From NCBI GenBank assembly GCA_949361645.1, contig OX442434.1, forward strand, positions 3,288,788-3,352,787: DNA of 64,000 bases, written 5' to 3'. Of this stretch, positions 49,601-64,000 are shown piece after piece (within the stretch, counting starts at the first letter, position 1; every line of letters starts with the position of its first letter). The notes under the pieces were generated by a model that ran no database searches, had not been told where the DNA came from, and saw nothing but the letters and a program-made list of their open reading frames with translations. The translations under genes and the position numbers were made by a program. This DNA is from Spongilla lacustris (Eukaryota > Porifera > Demospongiae > Spongillida > Spongillidae).

Positions 49601-51640
49601 ATATCTGAATGAGTCAACAGACCTGGGCTACGGGTATGACTGCAACTATGCTCCTACAACGTTGAGCTACTGCAGGATGGGGCATCCCCTTATTGCAGGG
49701 TGGGCTGTTGGAGGAACAGTAAGCCACGTGTACACGCAGTGAAGGTTCACTTTGAACTGCACATCCCATTTGCACAAAGAACTTCACATTTCCAAAGGGC
49801 GTGGCTTTACCCTTGGGTGGACCCACCGACTACCCCTACCTTGTGCTGGAGACACATTATAACAATCCTACAAGTGTATCAGGTGAGCGATTGTGTACGC
49901 GATGGAAGCAATGGACAGTTGCCAGCCAATGGTGATGTGGTGATGTCCCACCTGTTAACTGTAGGAAGTCCAAGCGCACGTTTAATTAAGATGTCATGAG
50001 TACCATGCCCCTAACTGATTAGCACACCATCACATGTCATTTGAAATAGGAAGGAAACATTTTGAGCATTCCAGCTCATTCTAATTGCAGGGATTGTTGA
50101 CAGTTCTGGATATGAGTTCACCTACACTGCCGAGCCACCAGTACACGAAGCAGGCATCCTCACGCTGGGCTACCCTGTTGATCCATTTATGATAATCCCT
50201 CCACAAACTGGTTCCTTTAATTTCTCAGGCACTTGCATTTCGGATTGTACAACTGCTGTACGTTAGTTACTTGTTGCTTGCTGTTGGTGTGTTAGAATCA
50301 TCCATTGTCTTGTTCATGCAGTACTTGCCTCCATCTGGTATTAATATTTTTGCTAACCTGCTTCACACACACCTTGCTGGTAAGTGATGCAGTCATGACC
50401 TGATAATGTCCAAGAGCTGTGCCATTGCAGGCAGGGGTCTCACTCTTCGACACCTGAGGCTAAATGCATCTTGTGTGGGTGGATACCAGGAGCTGCCTCT
50501 GATTGATCAAAATCTCAACTATGACTTCAACTTCCAGCAGTTCGACTTTCTCCTTAATGAAGTGGTAGTACTTCCTGTAAGAAGATCATCATTTTTATAC
50601 ATAGTAATGTGATATACGACTCAATTTGTTCTTCCCTTGCCTCTCAGGGAGATGTTATCCAACTGAACTGTTACTACAACACCACAGGAAGGAGTGGTGT
50701 AACGCTGGTAAGGTCATGTCACTGGATTGAACGTGAGTGTGATGGTGACATTGCAGGGTGCTGATGCCACGACAGACGAGATGTGCCTCTCCTTTGCCGT
50801 GTACTATCCTCGCACCGATGTTGGGTCGTGCTTTGGAGCTGCAAACATTGGAGACTATTATCCTTTTGCTCAAAAATATCTTTCGTGAGTTAATCGACTA
50901 ATTTCATTATAACTGGAATTCAATGTTTTATCTGTTGGTGCAGACCAGATGACTATCAAACCTTCCTTCAGTTGATACAATCACCTGACTATTTCCAAGT
51001 GTACAATGGCCTAAAGCAAATTTTTGATACTTTGGCATGGAACCAGGAACAGGTAGCCGAGTTTCAGAACATCTTTACAGATCAAATCATTGATGGCTCT
51101 TGTTCCTTGGGCAATGGAGTAAGTTACTGCAAGTTACATAAGGCAAAATGTGAAAGCAATTGTGTAGATAAGAGCCCAAAAATATTTCAGTAACTGTAAA
51201 CACCTATATGACGCGAATCTGCATCTATGGGGATAAATGGGTTAATATCAAGTTGAGGAAAACCTATTATTCGATCAATTGTAATTAACTATGATCGTTG
51301 TTAATTAACCATCTTTAATATTCCATCAATTGTAATTGTGTTAAACTGAATATTAAATATTTTATTAGCTACATATATACATTTACATGTTCCTTTTGTT
51401 TTTAGAAAAGCATAGCTTGGCTAGGAAGTGTCACATTATGTATGCCTATATACTAGCTTTTGAGCTGACTACTCAGTGGTCATTTTACTGTGTAAAAGAA
51501 TGTGCCAAATTGGGGCTAACATCCCACGCATGCATGCATTATGTGTTGTTTTTTCATGTCTTTAGAGCTACATCTACGATCAGGGACTGCCACCTCCCAA
51601 CATCCAGTGTCCTTACAATCCTCCTTACCCTTGCCACTAG
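46623..51640 (+). CDS. MOXD1-like: DBH-like copper type II ascorbate-dependent monooxygenase (MOXD1 family)
   Basis: Thirteen GT-AG exons join to 616 codons plus stop: 46623-46958, 47335-47481, 48550-48732, 49087-49176, 49536-49718, 49780-49882, 50091-50257, 50322-50379, 50431-50576, 50648-50707, 50757-50884, 50944-51118, 51566-51640. A signal peptide (MKSAVLLAVLLPLVCG) and a DOMON domain (from QLNWIFDSSQDTITFNV to TSLNLLGG) precede the two-part monooxygenase core. The core shows the copper A ligands (VHHMLLYHC) with GHPLIAGWAVGG, and the copper B ligands (LETHYNNP; NLLHTHLAGRGL; Met in DEMCLSF). All expected His and Met ligands are present, so it should be active. The family hydroxylates substrates in the secretory pathway with O2 and ascorbate; for MOXD1-type members the substrate is unknown. 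Length matches human MOXD1 (about 613 aa). DBH itself is a close alternative. One intron (49719-49779) is only 61 nt. The gene converges with the filamin gene, with 393 bp between stop codons. Confidence 0.93.
47580..47606. repeat. 27-bp poly(G) run
   Basis: Uninterrupted G run in the second large intron of the monooxygenase gene (47482-48549), about 100 bp before a minisatellite. Confidence 0.9.
47710..48255. repeat. 16-bp minisatellite CATCACAAGTGCCCCT
   Basis: About 34 nearly identical tandem copies in the monooxygenase intron 47482-48549. Since 16 is not a multiple of three and the unit has no stop, all three plus frames stay open (about 190-210 codons); these are not proteins. Confidence 0.95.
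48770..49070. repeat. GTGTGCATGAGGTCAG minisatellite
   Basis: About 20 imperfect copies of a 15-17-bp unit fill most of the intron between exons 48550-48732 and 49087-49176. The acceptor follows 16 bp later. Confidence 0.9.
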
Positions 51641-52033
51641 CTAGGGGTTTGACATTGTTGAAGAGCATTAAAAGATTGTGTTATCACTACAGATTAAGTG
51701 TGCATTTGTAAAACAAAGATACTAATCTGTTCGATGCTTTGTTAGTTTGATTTTTAGTAATGAATCATTTTGTTTATACATGAGCATGAATTCTCTCAAC
51801 AAGATGACACCCCCTACATTTTACACATAACAGCACAACTGAACATCTCTTGTAGGTAGCAACATCTGGCATTCAGTACACTTTAGAAAAAAACATTCTG
51901 GTATATACTAGGGAGAGAACAAGGGTATTATCATATGAAGAACTGCAATACACACACATACTACATTGAGCCAAAAACATGTCTGTGAATCAAACATTGA
52001 CCACTAAAGCTGTCAGCAGAACAAAACCCCTTC

Positions 52034-55000
52034 TTAAGCAGCAGTGATGACAGTGAAGGGGCTTCCTGTGAGGTGCTGGCCGTGCCACTTGACACTGATC
52101 ACAGTCTCCCCAGGTTCAGGGATGTCATAGGAGACACTGAAAGTATAGTCCCCATTGTGCTGCACTGAGACGAATCGGGCGGGCACATAAGCTCCACACA
52201 CCCCCACTTCAAGCAAACCCGTGCCGCCGGCATTCTTTGCATCCACAGTGAGCCCCTGGTTGTCGTTGTTGAAGGAGATGATGCACTTGGTGGCGTCTGC
52301 CGGAGCACGCTCACATTTGACCTCAAACGGGCTACCTGGGACATCTTTGTCAGCAAACTTGAGGTTGACTTTATAATTGCCAGGTCTTGGTGCTACATAA
52401 GACACGCTGTATGTACCATCCTCGTTGTCCTTGCAGGTGATCTCGCACTCAGCAGGGCCCTCGATGGCCAGGCCTAGGGCCCCCTCCCCTGCCTTGGAAG
52501 CATCCACGGTAAACAGAGCAGGCTCCAGAGCGGTCGCCTTCTCCAAACCAGGTCCATAGGCTGTGACCGCCTCTGGGTTGCACACCACCACAGTGACGGG
52601 GCTGCCCTCCACCTCCAGGTCGCTGAACTTGACGTCCACCTGCTGGGGCCCACTCTCTGTGGGTGTGTAGGCCACCTTGTACTTGCCGGGTGCTTGCTGT
52701 GTGACGGTCGAGGGAACAGCCTCCCCCTTGGAGTTAGTAATGGCCACATCTACCGCACCGGGACCTGCCTTGGTAGCATCCACGTTGAAGCTCACAGGTT
52801 CCCCAACCAGGATGCCAGACTGCAGACCTGGCCCATCCAGCTTGACCTTGCTGGGATCCACGCACGGCACCTTTACCTTGTGCGGCTCCACGGGCAGCCC
52901 AGCGTACGTCACAGCCACGTCGTAATTTCCAACGTCGTGAGGGGAGTAGTGGATCTGGTAGTGGTTGTCGCTCAGTGGCTGGATGGAGTGCTTGACTGGG
53001 TGCGCCCCCTGGGGACCCTTGAACTCCACGGCCACAGGGCCAGGCCCTGCACCCTCAACTAGCACATCAATGATATTGTCAGCATCCTTGATGGCCTTCA
53101 CCAGCCCAGGACCAGCAAGCGTTACCTTAGAAGGATCACAGATGGAGGCAGAGAAAGGGCTGTTGGGAATGGCCTCTCCTGCAAACTTCACCTCAACGGT
53201 GTGGACACCAGACTCAGTGGGAAGGTAGGCTCCCGAGAGCACATTGGTTTGCCCCGTGGGGGCTAGGTCCACCACGACTGACTCACCACTGGGGGTGGTC
53301 ACCTTCACCTCAACAGGGGCCATCCCCGTATTCGAGGCGTCCACAAACACCTCAGCAGGCTTGCCCACACTCGCTCCTTCCCCCGTGATGCCTGGACCAT
53401 ATGCAGTCACAACAGATGGATCGTACACCTGAATGGCAAAAGGGGCACCGGGCACTTCCTGGTCACCAAACTTCACGTCAAGCTTGTACTCCCCAGCTTC
53501 CACAGGCGTGATGCTCAGGGTGGCTGTCCCATCCTTGTGGTCATCGCAAGCTATCTTCGCCTCTTTTGGACCAGCGATGCCGATGGCTAGCTGCCCATCC
53601 CCTGCCCCACGGGTATCAATGTCGACCTTGAGAATCTCCCCGGGCTTCCCACCTGCTAACCCAGGACCTGTGACCTTCACCTTACTTGGGTCGCACCCAG
53701 AGGTGACGTTGACGTGGAAGGGGCTGTCCTTCACGGGCTGCCCGTTCAGACCCACCTTGACCGTGTAGGCGCCGGGACGCTTGGGGGAGTATGAGCACGA
53801 GTGGGTCCCGTCGCCGTTGTCCTTTACCTCCACGTTAATTGGGCCGTTGGGACCGTCACACCGCACGCTGATGGCGCCTGTTCCCGCCTCACGAGCATCC
53901 ACGGTGAACTCGGCCTTCTGCACTGTGGTGTCTAGGCCGTCCTTCTGGACACCAGGGCCATAGACGTGGACCATGGAAGGGTCTCCCCTTGACTTGATGG
54001 GGGCTCCTGGCTTGAGCTGGGCATGCGGGTACTGAGAGAGGTAGGTCATCATGCTCAGCTCATCAATCTTCGGGTTCACCATGTCCTGTGGCTCCACCAG
54101 CTGCAGTTAGGTATGTGTGTGGGTGTGTGTGTGTTCAAAACATAACTATAAGGAACACGCAGGAGGAAGGCTATGGCATTCTTGTGGATAGCTGAGATTG
54201 CATGCAATGCGTGCATAATGTGTGTTGCACAGATGGAACAGCGACATATCAACCTAACTGTGCGACTTGTACAAAATATCTTTGCTCTCTGAAGTATATA
54301 TAGTAACTGTTTACAGCGTCAAGTTGTCGCATGTTTCTAGCTCATCTGGTATAGGTACCCCTAAGAGCATATTGAGCTATATACTTATTATGAAACCATT
54401 TGCAATGTTTAAAAATGTATAGTTTTTTTTTTTTTTTTGTAAGATGTGAGCGTTCTATGTCAACCGTGCACAAGTCAAAACAAGACACTGGTTTGAGCTT
54501 ACAAACACGGCTACAACGTGCAAATTCTGGGTCATCATGGAACTTGCAGCAATGAGATCAGCATGCATAACTAAGAGGTGTAAGCAACTTAGTTGCCAAC
54601 ACTGCTTTTATTAAGCAGTTGACATCCATTTCAGTGGGCATACCTACTATCACAGTCTCACCACATCTGTTTTTATTCCTCTGCCACAATACATCTGGCT
54701 ACCAGTATATATTGCTTTGCATTGAATTACGAGAGATAGACCTATCAGTGCAGTTCTGACCATCACTTTGATACCCTGTCCATTTTTTTTTTTAAATCAA
54801 TGGCATACACTTCTCCACTGCTTTTGCTCTTCAAATTTCCAGTGCTCAATTAATGCATCTTAGTAGCTACCTTTTATGCTACATATAGGGCTACTTCTAA
54901 GTGACTTAAAGGCCTCCAGGCCCACTGTACCTGAACAAAACACTCATCTCATTGTTGGACAACAACACACATTCCTGTTCTGCCAAGCAATACCTCACTC

Positions 55001-56565
55001 AAACAAAAATCTGGAACGTTTTGGATGGCATGAACACCAATGTTAGTATGGTATTAATGTTGATATTCTTCATTTGCAGGACCTTTGTTTACAAAATGCT
55101 AATTACAAAGTTGAGTAGCTTGACTAGAATCCTGTGCTTAAAAGACAATATGTATGATGAAAGCACAAGCTAAATCGTCAATTTAATGACAGTAGTATGA
55201 TCAATAGTAAACTGACATGCTTACTGACACTTTACAAATCCCAGTGTGTACTTTGATTTAAAAACTGTAGTACCCCCTCCTCCCCCCCTCTCCTTTCACT
55301 CTTAGCTTGGCGACAGTTGATGTAAAGTGATGCTGTGATGGCTCCACAGAGGAATGTAGTGCCATCATGGTGTGTCTAGCGAGCGCATTCCACAACAATG
55401 ACACCTCCCTCCCCCTCATCCACACAGGAAGAGCACCATATATGGTCAAAATGATACTGACCTGAGGGATACCAAGCCAGTCCTCTGCCAGCTTCATCGA
55501 GTGAGCGGCATTCTCAAGTGCATTCTGTGGGTCCATTGTGTCTGCCTCTGGGCACAGGCCAGGTGCATGTGCATCCACCAGCGCAGCGATGAGGGTGCCA
55601 TCGTTCCAGTCCGTGGTGAGGTTATTGATAGTCTTGTGCGGCAGCTTTTGCTGTGGGTGTGGGTCATGCCAAGCGGAACAGGTATGACTGTATTGACCTC
55701 AAACATAATTAGGTCCAAAGAATTACTTAAATCCCATATGTCCTTACAAGGACTGGAACCAAGAGGAAGCCATGTGTCTCTCTAATCAATGTGGCATGTA
55801 CACAATACACTTCAGTAGGTTCACAATATAACCCTTCAGCATGAAGCTATCTCATACCGTTTGAGGGTTTTTGTTTCATCTACCTAGTAAAGACTGCAAG
55901 GTGCACATTTTAAAGAAAAACCAGCTGGTTTAACTGTATGGAATGCAGATTAGCATGATGTGCTAAACACAGCCTGCCATGAAGTGTAACTTGTACACTC
56001 ACCCGGACATAGTTTAGGAGTGCCTGTTTGGCGGATGGACCCTCCACTTGAGGTGAATTCGGATCATCTATTTGAAATCCTACACTGATCTGATAGTGGA
56101 GAATGAGAGTCCACACCAGGCCCAGGATCAGCTTCAGGTTTGGGACAACGATGTCTCCACTGCCTAAAAAAAGATAAATGATGAGAGATGTCACCACTAG
56201 TGATGTATGGCGACTATTGTGCAGCGGTGTGTGTGTGTGCTCGCGTCAAGCAAACGTTATGACTCTATAATAGGTCACGTACCAATATTCACGAGCCTAA
56301 TTCTCTCCTTCTTAGTAATGAATTCAAGTGCCTTTTCGACATTCTCCATTTTTTGCGCATGCACTTTTGGTTTCTTGTTGTACTTCCCTATCTGCTTCTG
56401 CGAGAGCACCTCCAGAAGAACGATGAGGTTGACACCATCACTGAATCCGCTCTGGAGGTCTTCCAAGACTATCTTCTGGACTTTGAGCTGTTCGTTGCAC
56501 CAACGAGTGAACGTCTTCTCTTGTATTCGCTTCCACTCGGGGTCAAGGTCGAGTTCCTTCTCCAT
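52034..56565 (-). CDS. FLN-like: Short filamin: two CH domains and seven filamin repeats
   Basis: Four coding exons on the minus strand: 56565-56283, 56163-56003, 55650-55462 and 54100-52034 (stop 52036-52034). They sum to 2,700 nt, 899 aa. CH1 shows the actin-binding signature KTFTRWCNEQL; CH2 shows NLTTDWNDGTLIAALVDAHA and ENAAHSMKLAEDWLGIP. The rod lies in a single 2,067-nt exon. It has seven immunoglobulin-like filamin repeats, most starting with PS.V...GPG and ending in GSPF or SPF plus a beta strand. Repeat 7 (from DATKCIISF) lacks the YGPG start and is the last before GSPFTVITAA and the stop. Filamins crosslink actin and dimerise through the last repeat. Vertebrate filamins have 24 repeats (about 2,600 aa); this one is nearer in size to Dictyostelium ABP-120. 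A non-coding 5' exon probably ends at 56837, where CTCAG|GTATGT is a good donor. Confidence 0.92.
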
Positions 56566-56836
56566 CTCGTCCGCCCTGTACAGACATTGGGGCGAGTTAC
56601 CGTGCTAATTTACTGTACGTATAACATGCAAGGCCGCGCTATTTCGAGCTACTTTTTCGTGTTTACTTTGCACACAAACCAAACCCCCTCCTTTGCACAC
56701 AACCCAAACCTTCTCCTTTGCACATAAACCAGACCCCCTCCTTACATTTTTGCCCGCAATGTGGCACAAAAAACGACTCGAACGCAAGAATTAGGAATTA
56801 GACTGAGACAAGCCCCCTTAAATACCGTCTACATAC

Positions 56837-56905
56837 CTGAGTTTGTGGTCTGATGCGCCTCTCTTCCTGTTAAAAGTTTGCGGTGCTGCTGCACGGCAGT
56901 TGGCA
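56837..56905 (-). other. Probable non-coding first exon of the filamin gene
   Basis: The minus strand shows a consensus donor (cactcag-like CTCAG|GTATGTAG) at 56837/56836. A matching acceptor (tgtacag|GGCGGACGAG) lies just upstream of the start ATG at 56565. The intron holds a short TTTGCACACAA(A)CC repeat. The 5' end of the exon is not defined. Confidence 0.45.
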
Positions 56906-57349
56906 ACGTAAGTACACTGGAATGCTGTATACCTTTATTTGACGTCATTTATACTTCCGCCGTATATTCGATTACGAAATGTAATTGAATTCATTTCTTG
57001 GAAACCTACGTTGCACGTTGGGGGCCGGGAAAATAAAAGTTAATTGTCATCTGCAACAAACACCTGTAATAGCCATTGAGTTGATACATTTGTCACCATT
57101 GAGTAAGAAGTCGTGAAATAGAAAACACAACAGCTGGTGATAAATGTTAGATAATGGTGTGGAGTTATAAAATAGTGGAATGAGGTTTGAAAAACCAGTA
57201 ACAAAAAGCCTCAAGGACTATTATGATATAAAGGCAACTTAAACATGCATGAGAATTCATGTATACATCCAATTCCAGTTTCATATCACACTTCGCAGCT
57301 TTGGTGTGTAAGATCAAGAAAGCATGCGCACGAGATGCAATTGGTAATC
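56906..57349. other. Spacer between filamin 5' end and hairpin element
   Basis: No coding signal. Presumably includes the filamin promoter; no TATA box at a convincing distance was seen. Confidence 0.4.
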
Positions 57350-57410
57350 AAACCATAGATATTTGATACAAAACCTTCAGAGTAACTGTTAACTCAAATA
57401 TCTATGGTTT
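57350..57410. repeat. Perfect 17-bp hairpin whose loop copies the nearby gene's stop region
   Basis: AAACCATAGATATTTGA (57350-57366) and TCAAATATCTATGGTTT (57394-57410) are exact inverted repeats around a 27-nt loop. The loop plus one base (57367-57394, 28 nt, starting TACAAAACCTTCAG and ending GTTAACT) is identical to the reverse complement of 58091-58118. That is the end of the methyltransferase-like coding region, spanning its stop codon. Confidence 0.9.
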
Positions 57411-57449
57411 ATGTGAGATTAGATTATCCGTGAGTTTACATGAGATTAC

Positions 57450-57451
<2 letters not shown>

Positions 57452-57512
<61 letters not shown>
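57452..57512. repeat. (CA)n microsatellite
   Basis: About 30 uninterrupted CA dinucleotides. Confidence 0.97.
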
Positions 57513-57513
<1 letters not shown>

Positions 57514-58099
57514 GACAATAACATTGCACGGTTTGATTGTAGATTACGTAATATTTCAATCTTTACATGCAATGTTTTTAATTATTGATTCGTGAGACCG
57601 TGAAATGGTGCCAAGTCCGTGCAACTCACTAAAAATCCGTGGGAGTTGACGTGTCTGAAAGATACACGATGGATGTGCACTAATAAGATAAGACTTGACT
57701 AACGACAATGGTGTGTCTGGTGGTATGAGCATCTTACGGTGCAATGGAGCACAGAGGCAATGTCTCTACTTAAGTAAATCAAGTGTTATAATAACGGATG
57801 GTTAAATGAATGGACAGATATAGTAGTAGGTTGTCCACCAATGATTGTACACAACTTAAGCCTTGCCTCTATTTAAAATAAATAAATAAAATAATTCCCA
57901 GCTACAGGTTGTACCACAGTGCACATACATGTGGTACCTGCTAGGTGGCTATGCCCATGCAATACACATTCTTCATTCTTGACTCCAAATAAATAAACAC
58001 CTTGGCAACATCAACTTGATATCAATGCAAAAAAGTGTATCCATCCAATCATAATAATATACAATATAAAGTAAACAGGCCCTAGGATACAGTTAACAG
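57513..58099. other. 3' flank of the methyltransferase-like gene
   Basis: No coding pattern. On the minus strand this lies downstream of the stop codon at 58102-58100; its extent as 3' UTR is unknown. Confidence 0.4.
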
Positions 58100-62232
<4,133 letters not shown>

Positions 62233-62723
62233 CTGGAAGAAAAACACAATTTCCACCCGTGTTCATAATGCAATCAAAGGGGTCCAAAAGTGAATGTGTA
62301 CATATATAAGTACAAACAAACTGCAGACTGTGCCAATAACTACAAGTGCTGTTCAGTTGTACAGTGCTGGAATGGGTATTCTTTTACAGCCTGCATGTAC
62401 ATGTATTGGAAGAATGCAAATGAACAAGGAGGGACTGTTGAGTACTTTCGTCTTTTGATCCTAATGCCACACTGGATGTACACAGCTATGCTGAACTGTA
62501 GTGTGCTGATGGCAGCAAAGGCTGCACTATTACATGTAATGGCTTTGAGATGACAGATTCTATTGGCCTCAGGACATACATGTAATTAAATTTATAGCAA
62601 TAGCTCATACATGTACGCGTACAATGCAGCATCATTTCAGAAGAAGTGGCACTAAAAGCCAGTATTTCCTGTATATGTGGTGTCCAAAATGACTACAGAA
62701 CACAATCACTATGAAATTGTATA

Positions 62724-62794
<71 letters not shown>

Positions 62795-63412
62795 GGTCTA
62801 GAGTAAGGGCTACCACATGTGCCCCCCCCCCCCCCCCCCCACTTTGTGTTATCCACACAACAAGCTGTGGACATAGCAGAAGCCTTAGAACATGTCTGAC
62901 CACCTGTTTGGTATGCTTTGTAAATGTTCCCACAACCTTTTAACTCAGACTCTGCAATCAAGCTTGGAACAAGAAGTAATGCCCATTCTTAATATACACA
63001 TATACAAGCCAAATTTGTCAATCTTGACGTTCCTATTGGCAGTATTTAAATAATTTTCAGGGCATGACAACCCCCCCCCCCCCCCCCCCCCCCCAAAAGC
63101 ATACAGCAATCAGTGCTGTGATATAGTGAATAGCTGTAGATGTTCAAGTGTCTTGTTACTTACCCTTGCAAGTTAAGTGCACCCCAATCCAGAGAGCGTG
63201 TATTGTTTGCATGATTTGAACATTAACTCTAAATCTACATGTACATTGTATGATGACATCCATAAATAGTCCCTGCTACCACAATGGTTGATATATTGGG
63301 GGTTAAATAAGGGGTCCATGCATTGAGCAAAAAATAGGCAAGACAGATGTTCTAATGAAACATGATGAATTTGTACTTCTATTTATGGCCCAGTTAAAAC
63401 AAACAATCTGCA
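62233..63412. other. Upstream part of the methyltransferase-like gene or intergenic; simple repeats only
   Basis: Contains (CA)n at 62727-62792 and C runs at 62822-62840 (19) and 63071-63094 (24). A donor-like ggtaagtaac on the minus strand near 63165 could end an upstream exon, but no convincing coding frame precedes it. Confidence 0.4.
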
Positions 63413-63945
63413 TGTCACAGAGTACTCAAGGCCTACATGTACATGTCACAGAGTACTCAAGGCCTACATGTACATGTCACAGAGTACTCAAGGCCTACAT
63501 GTACATGTCACAGAGTACTCAAGGCCTATATGTAAGTGTCACAGAGTACTCAAGGCCTACATGTATACGTCACAGAGTACTCAAGGCCTACATGTACATG
63601 TCACAGAGTACTCAAGGCCTACATGTACGTGTCACAGAGTACTCGAGGCCTACATGTACATGTCACAGAGTACTCAAGGCCTACATGTACATGTCACAGA
63701 GTACTCAAGGCCTACATGTAAGTGTCACAGAGTACTCAAGGCCTACATGTACATGTCACAGAGTACTCAAGGCCTACATGTACATGTCACAGAGTACTCA
63801 AGGCCTACATGTAAGTGTCACAGAGTACTCAAGGCCTACATGTACATGTCACAGAGTACTCAAGGCCTACATGTACATGTACATGTCACAGAGTACTCAA
63901 GGCCTACATGTAAGTGTCACAGAGTACTCAAGGCCTACATGTACA
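63413..63945. repeat. 31-bp minisatellite, about 17 copies
   Basis: Tandem copies of a 31-bp unit containing CAGAGTACTCAAGGCCTACA followed by tgtacatgt or tgtaagtgt. There are no unique spacers, so it is not a CRISPR-like array. Open frames within it are repeat translations. Confidence 0.95.
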
Positions 63946-64000
63946 TGTATCCAAAATCATTTTTAAACACTTGGAACAGCTCATATTCAGAATGGTAAAC

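Noticed and set aside
52099..53963. Plus- and minus-strand ORFs overlapping the filamin rod
   Set aside because: Shadow frames of the GC-richer filamin exon; only the 687-codon minus frame shows filamin repeats.
63355..63998. CRISPR-like array of 31-bp repeats
   Set aside because: Units are contiguous with no unique spacers and the genome is animal; it is a minisatellite.

Overview
The window is animal genomic DNA with dense GT-AG introns, an intron-rich Rho-effector kinase, a filamin, an EGF/Ig receptor-like gene and a copper monooxygenase. AT-rich spacers, very short introns, heavy minisatellite load and sponge- or cnidarian-style retrotransposons suggest an early-branching metazoan. A demosponge is my best guess; this is inference from style, not proof. 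No tools were used: every exon boundary was read by eye from splice signals, reading frame and family resemblance.

Layout. (1) 11-13968 (+): the 3' two thirds of an MRCK/CDC42BP-type kinase gene in 29 exons (coiled coil, C1, PH, CNH, CRIB). Its introns are packed with minisatellites built around ACATGT/TACATGTA. (2) 13970-25870: gene-poor repeat land. It holds a pile-up of 5'-truncated non-LTR retrotransposon ends separated by (TAA)n runs (17.79-22.44 kb) and a MITE nested inside a longer inverted-repeat element (22.96-24.54 kb). (3) 25878-35225 (-): a membrane protein gene with a hydrophobic N-terminus, one Ig-like domain, 11 calcium-binding EGF domains each on an exon of exactly 123 nt, a Ser/Thr-rich repeat stalk, one TM segment and a short tail. 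(4) 38.66-39.69 kb (-): a second non-LTR element with poly(A) and a perfect 14-bp target-site duplication. (5) 41139-41810 (-): an uninterrupted gene whose product looks like a MerT membrane domain fused to a MerP/HMA metal-binding domain. (6) 42.07-44.66 kb: a foldback-like element with long repeat-filled inverted ends. (7) 44.93-45.75 kb: a retrotransposon copy with a twin-priming-type 5' inversion. (8) 46623-51640 (+): a complete MOXD1/dopamine-beta-hydroxylase-like monooxygenase (13 exons, 616 aa). (9) 52034-56565 (-): a complete short filamin (CH-CH plus 7 filamin repeats, 899 aa), convergent with the monooxygenase. (10) 58.1-62.2 kb (-): 3' exons of a probable phosphoethanolamine-type N-methyltransferase. 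About 700 bp downstream, a perfect 17-bp hairpin carries in its loop an exact copy of this gene's stop-codon region.

The genes do not form a pathway. MRCK and filamin both act on the actin cytoskeleton. The EGF/Ig protein and the monooxygenase belong to the surface or secretory compartment. The MerTP-like protein and the monooxygenase both depend on thiol or histidine metal ligands, but nothing in the sequence links them functionally.
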